From: Metarhizium brunneum
Lineage: Eukaryota; Ascomycota; Sordariomycetes; Hypocreales; Clavicipitaceae
DNA: 64,000 nt
Assembly: GCF_013426205.1 (NCBI RefSeq)
Contig: NC_089422.1
Coordinates: forward strand, 5,208,001-5,272,000
Reading direction: 5' to 3'
Every line of letters begins with the position of its first letter. Position 1 is the first letter of the stretch. The position numbers were made by a program, and so were the translations under genes. Shown here piece by piece: positions 23,778 to 33,485 of the stretch. Below the pieces are notes generated by a model, which ran no database searches, was not told where the DNA came from, and worked only from the letters and a program-made list of their open reading frames with translations.

Positions 23778-25141
23778 ATGACTGTCTTTCCGAGCCCTTC
23801 CTACCAGAATCAGGGGAGTAGGGATGGCATTTGGCTGCCCAGCGCTCCTCACAAATTGACACACTGGCTCCAAAATTTCATCAAAGTTGTGGATAGTAGA
23901 AGCAATGACGCTTCTCTCCACCCTGCTGTCCAAGATCTCAAAGATCTCGTGGAAAGCACGCCCAGCCTCCGTATGTGGGCGTCGGCCATGTTCGACGAGA
24001 TCCCCAACAAGATTCCCTACAACAAGAGCCCGGCCGATCACAAGCTCGTTCGAGGCTATCAACACATGTTTGAGTTATTCAGTGTCATCGTCGCGGAAAT
24101 TGCTCCGACCTGGAGCATGGCCGAAGGAGGACACGGGCTTGTTGGGCTCCCATTCCAAGCCATTTTGGACTGGCCTATGGGAACACCAAGCGGGCATGCC
24201 TTCTTCTTGAGCCAAGATGTGAATGAAAAGTTCAAAGTCATACTAGACACGTGGAGAGACGGTGTTTTGAAGACGAGCAAGTCCCAGCACGTCATTACGA
24301 CTGGCGATGGGGGCTGGCTGTGCAAGGAGGCGCTGATGGCCTTTGAGAAGGACGCCAATTTGAACAGTCAGCAATGGCACGCATTCCAGGACTTGTTCCG
24401 ATGTGATCCAAAGGAAGACCCGGTTCACTGGGGCTATAAATCATGGGACGACTTTTTTGTGAGGCAGTTCAAGATATTGATAAGCTACGTCCTATTGCGT
24501 ACCCGAACAAGCCCGAGTGGGTGGTGAATGCTTGTGAATCCAGGCCGATCCTGGTAAAATCTAACGTGAAGGAATATGACAGATTCTGGCTGAAGGGCCA
24601 GAACTATTCGGTCAAAGAAATGCTGAATCATAGCCACTTGGCAGGCGAGTTTGTCGGCGGTACGGCGTATCAAGCTCTCTTGATTCTAACGTCATATCAC
24701 CGATGGGCTTCTCCCGTGTCCGGGCATGTCGTACATGCCGAGATTGTTAATGGAACTTACTTCTCAGAGCGGCAAACCAATGGACTTTTTAGCAGCCCGG
24801 TAGGACCGCCCGAGTATAACCAAGTCTATATGAGTCACGTCGCCACGCGGGCCATCATCTATATCAAGGCACCAGACCCGGTCGGTTTAATGTGCCTGAT
24901 AGCTGTTGGGACCGCGGATGTATCGACATGTGAGATCGCCAGCAAGTTTGCAACCGCTTGGCCGCAACCCGTGAGGAAGGGGGAGGAGATCGGCATGTTT
25001 CACTATGGAGGCTCGAGCCTGTGTCTGCTTTTCCGGAGGGGAGTAAGACTGGCATGGGTCGATGCAGCGATTCCTGGCAATTCGGAGCAGAATCTTCCAG
25101 TTCGCGGTGCGCTCGCAGTTGCTTATGCAGCGGGACAGTGA
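23778..25141 (+). pseudogene. PsiD/phosphatidylserine-decarboxylase-like enzyme with apparent frameshift
   Basis: The frame from Met at 23778 encodes an N-terminal domain like PF12588, found in PsiD-type L-tryptophan decarboxylases (LPSAPHKLTHWLQ, IPYNKSP, GYQHMFELFS). It continues to about 24470 in the SWDDFFVRQF block. The match then moves to another frame (DIDKLRPIA... NACES) that runs to 25141. No intron can explain this; a single missing base in the AAG-GAT region would. The second part is a PF02666-like decarboxylase domain with the autocatalytic GGSS (LGST-type) motif at FHYGGSSLC, where proenzymes self-cleave to form a pyruvoyl group. The full length would be about 454 residues. Enzymes of this group decarboxylate amino acids or phosphatidylserine. 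No close counterpart is known to me in the ustiloxin pathway. It is either a recent pseudogene or a sequence error. Confidence 0.7.
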
Positions 25142-25919
25142 TGTAAAGACAGCATTCGATAGTTGTTCCAGCGTATGCCTCGAAAAAGAGTGAAAGGCGA
25201 GGTTCCCTGAAGGGACTCTCTGTCACACAACGTTATCAATGCTGTTAGTTGGTCCAATCTATGATGCTAATACGTCCCTACCTCGCTACCCATCTTCTCT
25301 CGTCTCGTCTGGTCGTCCATCTCGTAGTAGTCGGCCTCCTGATGCTTCCCAACAGACCCCCAGAACACGACGCAAAGCTTGCTGTCACGTCGGCCACATG
25401 GACGTCACATACCCTGCCCGCTCACATGTCTGTGATGGGATGCTGAGGGGTTCATCGCGAGATTGTGTCGATTGTAGCAAGAACTTTGCAAGTGGCTTGC
25501 GTCTCGACACGGCGTGGCAACCCAACCACTGGGCATGCAGGTATCCATCATTGGCTGGCCGCAGCCGTCTGCAGCCAGGAGGAAACATTAGGCGCCCAGC
25601 ACATCAGGCTGCTGCAATGCCGATCATCTACCATTTCCAGATGGCTGCATGCTGGCTAGCTCTGCGGGTGCGGCCCGTCTGGGCGGCTAACCACTCCGAA
25701 GTCCGCGACTTAATCAACAATGGCTCCTGGACACTTGACGATGCCGTCGCTTTTCCATGGTCGGTTCGTGCGCGGCAATGGCTGCTGCGAGAGTTTGGTG
25801 GTGATGGCCGGATATTTAGTTCTTTCCTTTTCTTCCTGACGCTACTTCCTTGAATGTCTGATCTCAAACCCCGCCAAGGTAGCATCCCCCCCGCAAATTG
25901 AATAAACCACATAGCCATT
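25142..25919. other. Intergenic region before the methyltransferase gene
   Basis: This 778 bp holds the 3' region of the PsiD-like gene and the methyltransferase promoter. A GGCGCC site lies at 25591-25596. A long frame (25239-25853, plus) has no family features and is not called. Confidence 0.4.
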
Positions 25920-26852
25920 ATGCAATCACCAGTAAAGATTCACACTGTGGAGTCGAGTTACTCCGACACCTACCAGGAAGCCGTCATCGCCAACTACGAC
26001 GATCCGCCCGCGGTCTGGGAGAAGGTTCTTGGAGAGACCTTGTCCTTCAATGGGGGTCTATTCGACGAGGCAGAACTCACCGCCGGACCCAAGCCAGGAC
26101 CGGTTGGAGCGTCCGAGTTCCGGGGCATAAATCGCCAATTGGAACTCGCCGGGCTGCTCTCGCCAGACCGGCAGCTTCTTCGTCGAATACTGGATCTCGG
26201 TTGCGGCTGGGGCGTCCTGACACAACATCTGGCCAAGGTCTTCCCCGAGTGCCAGTGCATCGATGCAATCAACATCAGCCAGCAGCAGCTAGACTACTGT
26301 GCTGAGAAACTGCCGCCGGAGCTTCGCAAAAGGGTCAACCTGTATCTGTGCAATGCCCAGGACGTCGATCGGCTTCCGGACCCAACGGAGCCATATGACT
26401 TTGTCTTTGTGCGGGGTGTCTATTTCCATCTCCTGCCTTCTGTCTTTGAGGCCTCGGTAGCCCGACTTGCGCAGAGAATACGCCCGGGAGGGATATTGCT
26501 TCTTTCTGATCCGCTATACAGAGATGCGGATGTGAATGCTCCTGTGTCTACCGCGTCGGAACCATCAGATGGGTTGGGCACTGGCGATCATAAGAGCCCG
26601 CAGTATTACACTTCGGTTCTGAAGAAGCATGGGTTCCAGATACAGGACCTGCGGGTGCTGCCTTCCAACGTCGAGTTCATTCACTGGTTTCGAGTACTGC
26701 GACTCAACATTGAAGCAAACTTCCCGACTTTCCCAAATGGTGTTTCCGTGCCGGTGAAGGACCTGCATGAATTTGCAGAGAGCTTTGCTCAAAAGCTAGC
26801 CGAGGACAAGGTTTCCATGTACAGTATTGTCGCACAGCGAGCCACAGGCTAA
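25920..26852 (+). CDS. SAM-dependent methyltransferase (class I, CMAS-like), cluster member
   Basis: One exon, 310 residues. The AdoMet-binding motif I is ILDLGCGWG at about residues 88-96. It is followed by an acidic residue after strand 2 (CIDAINIS), a motif II-like FVFVRGVYFH, and the RIRPGGILLLSDP post-motif. Sequence around INISQQQLDYC resembles the cyclopropane-fatty-acid-synthase/ mycolic-acid methyltransferase fold. No signal peptide or membrane segment is seen, so it should act in the cytosol. Ustiloxin biosynthesis includes an N-methyltransferase (UstM); this gene may methylate the released cyclic peptide, but the substrate cannot be read from sequence. It follows the PsiD-like gene in the same direction. 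Confidence 0.85.
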   Translation: MQSPVKIHTVESSYSDTYQEAVIANYDDPPAVWEKVLGETLSFNGGLFDEAELTAGPKPGPVGASEFRGINRQLELAGLLSPDRQLLRRILDLGCGWGVLTQHLAKVFPECQCIDAINISQQQLDYCAEKLPPELRKRVNLYLCNAQDVDRLPDPTEPYDFVFVRGVYFHLLPSVFEASVARLAQRIRPGGILLLSDPLYRDADVNAPVSTASEPSDGLGTGDHKSPQYYTSVLKKHGFQIQDLRVLPSNVEFIHWFRVLRLNIEANFPTFPNGVSVPVKDLHEFAESFAQKLAEDKVSMYSIVAQRATG

Positions 26853-27727
26853 GGACAGTGTGATTCTTGACTACTAGGATGTCACGCGGCAGAACGGAGG
26901 TCAGTTGCGTTGGCGGACGGCAGTTCAGAAGGCTAAGAAGTCATCGTGGCACAAAGCCCAGTTATTGAGAAGATAAGGGGACCTGGCTCCTGGGGTTGTT
27001 TCTCCCGCCCAGGCCCAGTCACTTGTAAGTCAGTACAATGGTCTGGATCAGCACCCGGGGCAGACAAGCTCCGTCTTTGTTTTTTTTTTTCAGCTTTCAA
27101 GAGGCTCTTAATAGTTGCCTAGTTTAGTTGTCAATTCACGCCCTAGTGGAAGGCCCAGAGCCGTGATAATAGGGTTGAGCACCCGCCTTGATACAAACAT
27201 CGTCAGAATCCCAGCCGATGCTGGTCTCTTATGCAGGTCTGCGCCATGCTCGTGGCTACGACGCCCGCGACATCCAAGACCTGCCTAAGCCTTATGCCAG
27301 ATTGGGTTGCTGATGTCTCCCCATGCGTCAGCTGAGACATACACCGCAAAACGCCATGCAGAAGGGCCTGCTGATACTATTCCCCTTTACCCGTGTCCCA
27401 CGAAGCCGACTTTCCCTTCTAGCGAGTATTTGATGGCTAAGCCTGGAACCAAACAAACACTGCAAACCACAACTTTTCAGCATATACGTCAACACCCGAG
27501 CCAGCCTAGGTTCCTCGCCGAAAGGGGGGAAATCCTAGTCCTCATCATAACTGATATCAATATTCATTATCCCTCGACATTCTTGCCGTGGCCAATGAAG
27601 AGGGGGTCCAGTTACATTCCATCCACGTAAAAAGCGACAAAGCTAAACCGGGCACATCGGCGTCTTGGACCTGTATTCTATTCTGCTTTCATCGACAATC
27701 CAGCTCCGTTCAGTCTGACCGGCAGTC
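26853..27727. other. Intergenic region before the Atg22-like gene
   Basis: An 875 bp interval with a T10 run near 27080. No gene is supported. Confidence 0.4.
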
Positions 27728-29386
27728 ATGTCACCCTTCAGATATGACGATGCCAAGATGACAGAAGACAACACCAGCACAGTCGCATTGGCCCCGGCGA
27801 ATGATGAAGAATCAGAAACTGCTGGTCCCGAGGGCGCCCAGGAGCCGCGACAAGTCGTGATGCCCGCCTTGCAACCGGGTGAGATACCCACAACGACGAC
27901 GTGGGAGATTCGATCATGGTACATGTACTACGTCGGTTGCAACGGCATTGGCCCATACAACTTTGCGCCGACGGCGTTCCAGAACCTGCTCTCCCAAGCC
28001 GCGGTCGACTCGAAGCTCTACTTTGCAGGCCGCGAGCGCGATATCAACAGCATCGTTCTGCTCTGCAACGGCATATCATTCGCCATCCAGATTGTCTTAT
28101 TTCTTGCCATTGGCGCGTATGCAGACTTTGGGACCGGCCGAAGATGGGTGCTCCTGGTCTGGTCTATTATTGCGTACGGCGTGGGCTTTGGCTGGATCGC
28201 AGTCCACGATTCCGAGAGCTGGAAGGCCGGTGTTGGCCTCTATATGCAGGGGTTGATTTCGTACCAAGTCACCACCACGTACTGGGCCGCGGCGTTTCCT
28301 TCTCTCGCGCGGAATACAAAGCATCTCCGGGATTCCCAGGCAGGGTATAAAAACGGAGAGATATCTCAGCAGGAACTACATCAACGAGATGACCTAGAGC
28401 GCAGCAGGCTGAGCAACGTTGCCCTCTGGCTCCAATCCATCGTTGAGGTCTTTCTCCTGGCTGTTATTATTGGCGTCATGTTTGGCCTCCACGTTAACGA
28501 CAGCGAGGCGAAGAATAACTGGGGTTTATCGGTGCTTATTACCCTATCAACGGCTTTCTGGCTGGTGTTTTCGGTGCCTTGGTTTGTTCTTGAAAAGACA
28601 CGTCCCGGATTACAGATTCCATCTGGGAAGAGTGCTCTGGTCGTCGGCTTTTGGCAGCTATACACGGCGTTTACACAAGTGTGGAAGTTGAAACAAAGCC
28701 TCATCTTCCTTGTCGGATACTTCTTTTTAGGAGACTCACTAAACACAAGTGTGACAGTTTTTTACACACTCCAAAACAAAGTCGTCAGCTACAACACCCT
28801 TACACTAACATACTTGCTACTGCTTAACGTGGTCTGTCAAGTGATAGGTGTCGGTGCATATTGGTTCATTCAGAAACGGCTTCGCCTGAGTATAAAGCCC
28901 ATGCTAAACGCAATCCTTGTATTCACAGTTTTGCTGGCCACTTGGGGTATGATTGGGAACTGGTCGAATAAGTTTGGGTTCCATACTGTTTGGGAAGTAT
29001 GGCTCTTCCAGGTATTCCTCGGCCTCTTCATCTCCCCCTGGTACAGCTATGCACAAATTGCGATTAGTTCTGTGACCCCCCGTGGCCACGAGTTTCTCTT
29101 CTTTTCGATATTTAACATCGTCGGCAAGGCTTCTAGCGTCATTGGACCGCTAATTAGCAGTGCCATTATCGACGCCACGCCGGGAGGCTCTAATACTAGC
29201 GCCCCATTCTACTTTCTGTTTGCGCTGAGTCTGGTTAGTGCGGTGGGAATTTGGAGGTTTCTGGACTTGGAGGAGAGTGCCAGAGAGCAGGAGCGCTTCC
29301 TTGCGGATGAAAATGCGCGCGTTCATGGCGTTGCGAGTGCCGCTGGTGCGAATGGCAGCATACGGGGGCTATCAATACCGCCATGA
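27728..29386 (+). CDS. Atg22-like major facilitator transporter
   Basis: One exon, 552 residues. After a polar N-terminus of about 65 residues there are 11-12 hydrophobic segments. Conserved blocks of the Atg22 family (PF11700) are visible: WYMYYVGCNGIGPYNFAPTA, then the long central loop after TYWAAAFPSLARN, and the FISPWYSYAQ and GKASSVIGP segments near the C-terminus. Yeast Atg22 exports amino acids from the vacuole during autophagy, but fungi carry many paralogues of unknown substrate. It borders the RiPP cluster on the right. It could be a second cluster transporter or simply the flanking gene. Met at codon 12 is an alternative start. Confidence 0.85.
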   Translation: MSPFRYDDAKMTEDNTSTVALAPANDEESETAGPEGAQEPRQVVMPALQPGEIPTTTTWEIRSWYMYYVGCNGIGPYNFAPTAFQNLLSQAAVDSKLYFAGRERDINSIVLLCNGISFAIQIVLFLAIGAYADFGTGRRWVLLVWSIIAYGVGFGWIAVHDSESWKAGVGLYMQGLISYQVTTTYWAAAFPSLARNTKHLRDSQAGYKNGEISQQELHQRDDLERSRLSNVALWLQSIVEVFLLAVIIGVMFGLHVNDSEAKNNWGLSVLITLSTAFWLVFSVPWFVLEKTRPGLQIPSGKSALVVGFWQLYTAFTQVWKLKQSLIFLVGYFFLGDSLNTSVTVFYTLQNKVVSYNTLTLTYLLLLNVVCQVIGVGAYWFIQKRLRLSIKPMLNAILVFTVLLATWGMIGNWSNKFGFHTVWEVWLFQVFLGLFISPWYSYAQIAISSVTPRGHEFLFFSIFNIVGKASSVIGPLISSAIIDATPGGSNTSAPFYFLFALSLVSAVGIWRFLDLEESAREQERFLADENARVHGVASAAGANGSIRGLSIPP

Positions 29387-29827
29387 CGGCCGGTATGGGC
29401 TCGGCGACAGGAAATATGAAATTGGAAACAGCGTTAGTCTGGTCCTCTCAGCAGGGAGAAGAGACCTGTGGTGGAAATGTCAGTTGGAACTTGCATGGGG
29501 CATCAACAGTTCTCCAGGGTTAGGGTTCCACAGCTTCACAATTCAGCAGCACTCATCCGTCCCTGATCTCCAGTCGTAGCCCCAACCAAATGCCTATACT
29601 CCGGAGTCTAATGTCTGGTACATACCAGACATTTCCCACTCCACCCCAGCCAACAATGCAGTGGCGTCGCAAGGGCGCTGACGTCAACTGGAGCGGCATG
29701 GCTCATGTGTTTCAGTCATGGCGATCCATTAGTCGACTCATGCGCCGGTCCAATTGCTGCTCGTTTCCATCTTCCATCCCATTCACTCCTTTTTCGCTTC
29801 ATTTCGTCCAAACCCTAGCGGCTCAGC
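29387..29827. other. Intergenic region
   Basis: A 441 bp interval that marks the change from the cluster to housekeeping genes. The last part is pyrimidine-rich (CTTCCATCCCATTCACTCC) and is probably the promoter of the next gene. A short direct repeat of TCTGGTACATACCAGA type lies at about 29613-29630 and forms a small hairpin. Confidence 0.4.
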
Positions 29828-30440
29828 ATGACCGGCAACGACCAGGACGTCTTTCGCAAAGTCGGCCGCGGCGGCGCAGGCAACTTTTACTCTGTAAAGG
29901 ACGACAAAGCTGCTGCTGCCGCCGCCGCTGCAGATAGGGTACGACCAACCAAATCTCTCCAACAGCGTGGCCGTAGTAGAATGAGAGGGGGGGAGATGGA
30001 GAGAAAATGAAAAAAAAAAAAATCTCGCATTTCGTATAGACTAGCATAGATGAGCTAAATCACAGCAGGATCTCGAGCGTCAAGACCCCGTCGTCACGAC
30101 CGTCCCAGATCCCGCTACGCCAGGGCAACCGATTCGCGCTGGTCGCGGCGGAGCAGGCAACTACATTGACCCGTCGCAACTCCCGGACGCAGACGAAAAG
30201 AGCCGCATATCGAAGGAGGTCACGGCCGCAGTAACGTCGAGTCTGAAGAAGCATCCGTCGCGGGCCATGGGCGGGCGTGGTGGCGCAGGGAATTGGACGG
30301 GAGAGGAGCACGAGAAGCCGCATAGCGAGGAGGGCGGGAATGCGGCCCACGAGCTGGAGAGGAAGGTCAAGGAGGCGGTTGAGAAGGGGTTAAAGATTCC
30401 GGACAAGGTTCATCATGGAAGGGAGAAGGAGATTAAATGA
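29828..30440 (+). CDS. Small GRGGAGN-repeat protein (DUF3602 type)
   Basis: Two exons: 29828-29938 and 30069-30440, giving about 160 residues. The donor is GTACGA and the acceptor CAGCAG. The motif GRGGAGN occurs three times (residues about 13, 60 and 105), each followed by an aromatic residue (F, Y or W). This motif is typical of the DUF3602/PF12223 family of small fungal proteins. Residues 28-35 are an alanine run. The protein is hydrophilic with no signal or membrane segment. The function is not known. Confidence 0.85.
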
Positions 30441-30812
30441 GCATATCGTCGGGTACCGTCCTCTGCGTCTCCCGCTTGGTTCGCATGAAAGCAACGCGGG
30501 TTGTGGTGAGTCGTGACCAAGCGCAATCAGATCCTTCTTCCACCACGACACCACGGCAAAGGGGGTCCCCAAGTAAATATTCCAAATAATAGTAAAAATA
30601 GGAATAGAATATATACACATATATAAATTAACAAATTTTGATCCCTTTTTTTTTAGTAATGATTAACTTACAACGGCCAGTCCGTCGACGTACAATACGC
30701 ATAACCACATTCTCGGAACGGAACAACCCCCTCCGCCCGATCTCATCCGATGGCAAAACTTCCGCAGCTCGCATCGCCAACACCTCGCCAGCAACATTCA
30801 ACCACACCCAAA
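30441..30812. other. Intergenic region
   Basis: A 372 bp interval. It is AT-rich at 30590-30665, including a T9 run, and likely holds the Pam18 promoter. Confidence 0.4.
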
Positions 30813-31283
30813 ATGTCCTCAGTCTTCGCCATCGGTGCCGGCGCAGCCGTCGCCGCCTTCCTCGTACGTTCCGCTCTCTTGCCCCGTCTTTAATTCCACA
30901 AACGCCCTTCATGCAAAGTGCAAGCGCGCCGAGGGGAAGAAAAAAGGCTAACAATGAATGCCAGGGCCGAGCAGGTCTCGTCGCATGGCGCCGCTCCCGA
31001 GGCGGTGTCGGAGCCATGGGCAAAGCCTTTTACAAGGGCGGATTCGAGCCCAAAATGACCAAGAAGGAGGCCTCGCTTATCCTCTCGCTCAAGTAAGTCG
31101 ATCAACTGCCTGGGCATGCAGCGCAGGCGCTAAATGATGTGCAGTGAGCGCACCATCACCAAGGACAAAGTCCGCAAGGCCCACCGGACGATTATGCTGC
31201 TGAACCATCCTGATCGAGGCGGTAGCCCGTATCTCGCGACAAAGGTCAACGAGGCCAAGGAGTTGTTGGATAAGCAGACGTGA
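30813..31283 (+). CDS. PAM18: Pam18/Tim14, J-protein of the mitochondrial import motor
   Basis: Three exons: 30813-30863, 30965-31092 and 31145-31283, giving about 105 residues. Donors are GTACGT and GTAAGT. An N-terminal hydrophobic segment ([14 protein letters not shown]) anchors the protein in the inner membrane. The C-terminal J domain holds the HPD tripeptide in [11 protein letters not shown], followed by KVNEAKELL. Pam18 stimulates mitochondrial Hsp70 (Ssc1) in the TIM23 import motor and pairs with Pam16. Its length fits the short filamentous-fungal form, without the longer N-terminus of yeast. The [16 protein letters not shown] block is typical of the family. Confidence 0.95.
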
Positions 31284-31567
31284 GGGGCTACTTGAGTCCT
31301 GCTCACTGGATACATTTGGGCGATAATGGATGCTGCTGAGGCTCGTGCGCCCGACGGGAACACACGTTGCGGCGTCACTGGGACGGGCATCATGTACACT
31401 ATACACATAGCGATGGCGTTGCATGGTTGAATTTGAGCTAGCTAAGAGCAAGGAAATTATGGTGTACCACGATAAACAGCCAAGTTAGATATTATCTCAG
31501 GGGGTCAACGCTGCCTGTTCTCTCCTCAGATGTAAGATACGAAATTGCAGCAAACAAGATACTACTG

Positions 31568-33212
31568 CTAAGACGGTTCAAGTAACTGCGCGTCTTGCGC
31601 GGAGTGCAGTCCGACCACTGCGATGGCAACCATCGCTCTGAGCGTGTAGACCGCATCGTTGCCGGCATTGTGCAAGTTTTTATATCTGATGTCGAGGTCT
31701 ACGAGTACGCTGCCCAGGCTAGGAGATTTCGTGCCATCTTTCCACGCGCGGTAGATGGCTTGTGTGTCGACATTGCCGATTAAACCGGGCAACTGGTCTA
31801 TTGGGAAGCCAATTGTCGACAGGTACTTGATGTCGGATTTTATATCGTGGCCGACGAGAACCACATCATGGGCGCCATTCGCGTATTTGGCAAACGTAGT
31901 GTTTAATGTATCGACGAGTTCTGCGCGGCGAGGAAAGACGCTTGTTCTGCTGCCTGTCAGTATCAACATTTCTGTACCGGATGGTAAAAGATATATTCGG
32001 AACAAACCCAAAGTCGAAATTATTAGGACAACCCTGAACAAATCGATAGTTCACCAGTCCAGCATACTCCTTTACCCTTATATGATGCGCCTCAATAAAA
32101 TCCCACCAGTTCGCACCCGATGGTCCGGCAGCAATGCCCTTCAGGCGCTCTGAGTTCACCACAGCGATACCGATTTCGGAGACAGGGTTTGGTGCAACTT
32201 CAATCGCTTCGATATCGACACAAATAAACGTCACAGGTTTTCCAGGTGGATCTCGAGCTCCCTGGAGACCAAGAAATAGCTGTGTCTGCGAGAGCATCTG
32301 CAAACGGGCTTCTCTGTTTTTCTCAGCGCGGTATGAACCACCCCGATTATCTGGGAAGCTATGCTGCTTCGTTTTCTCCCATTCCGAGAGCCATAGCTCC
32401 CGATGTACATCTGCTGCGTCTTTATATACTCGGAGATCTTCCTCGTTTGCAGCTGGCCATTCGTCAATATGAAGCTTCTTCTGGTCCCGCGATCGCAATA
32501 GGTATCGGGGCCGTGGTGTTCCTCCCACCCCAAAATGCAAGTCGAATAGACGCTTGTTTGGGCCGCCGGGAATGACTAATTTTGTTGCGAGGATTTGGTT
32601 TACGCCCTTGAGGAACCCGACGAATTGGGCTGTTGGGACAAGGAGACATGGCTTTTGATCTGGTTCGGCAGGATTGTGGAGGTAGAAGCTGGTCAGTCAG
32701 TACTCTGTATTTTGATGGAAATAAAGCGAGGAGACTAACAAGTCCCATGTTTTGCCCTCCAGGACTCTGTCAAAGAAAGGCTGGGCCTAGAACCTGGTGA
32801 GTATGACGGCAAATCGCTCGTGGATTCATATGCATACCCTCGGCTTGTTTGCCTTCCCTATGAACCGCGCTGGGTAATGCACTACTGCATGCCAGGGACA
32901 AAAGGAAATCTCCTCATCGACAGATTGCCCAATTTTCAACGTGGCCGAGTCAATATCCTTGTAGGTGCCTGGTGACTTAATTGGATTCGCCATATAGGTA
33001 GCCGTTTCTGCGTCGTGGTCATTAGACGTTTCATATTGGCGCATCTTCAAGTCAAAGTGTTCATCTTCCCAACTGGGTACTTGAGTCTCGCGGTTGCCAG
33101 GTATCACTCTGTCGCTTCGCCCTGATAGATCAAGGGTTATTTTCTTGCCCAAGATATTTTGAAGTTTGTCTAGTCGGGCACGCAAGTTGTCGTCTGCCAT
33201 CGTCTCATCCAT
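31568..33212 (-). CDS. Gfd2/YDR514C-like protein with DEDDh nuclease-type domain
   Basis: Four exons on the minus strand: 32838-33212, 32740-32786, 32008-32688 and 31568-31946, giving about 493 residues. The join of exon 1 to exon 2 rebuilds NKPR-AQPFFD and that of exon 2 to 3 rebuilds TWDFFYLHNP, both conserved-looking. The start at 33212 is the first in-frame ATG after an upstream stop; an extra 5' exon is possible. The C-terminal half holds an RNase H-like fold with acidic motifs VDIEA, GHDIKSDIKYL and HNAGNDAVYTL, matching a DEDDh 3'-5' exonuclease pattern. Related yeast proteins Gfd2 and YDR514C are linked to mRNA export. All key acidic residues appear present, so nuclease activity is possible but inferred. 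Confidence 0.82.
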
Positions 33213-33485
33213 AGTGTCTGCGGTCCAGTTGTTGATGTCGGGCAAAGAATGGCGTTGGGGTTACAAGGGTGACGAGGGAACCAAAATTCGTGTCGGTCGT
33301 CAATTTAGGCAGCTGCCAGGCAAGTGGGTTCGAGAAGCAAACGCAGCCGATCAATAGGGTGCTTGCCATTTTCGAAACATTGAACTGAGATTTATTCTAA
33401 TCTACCCCAGGCTGCTTCCAAATATAAGATGCCCAAACATGCTTCATTTCCCGACCCAACATGCACAGTGATATCGACATCCATC

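Noticed and set aside
25239..25853. 205-codon frame between PsiD-like and methyltransferase genes
   Set aside because: No domain, signal or membrane features, and composition unlike its neighbours. Treated as noncoding.
27728..29386. Atg22-like gene as the certain second cluster exporter
   Set aside because: Family membership is clear, but position at the edge alone does not prove a role in the pathway.
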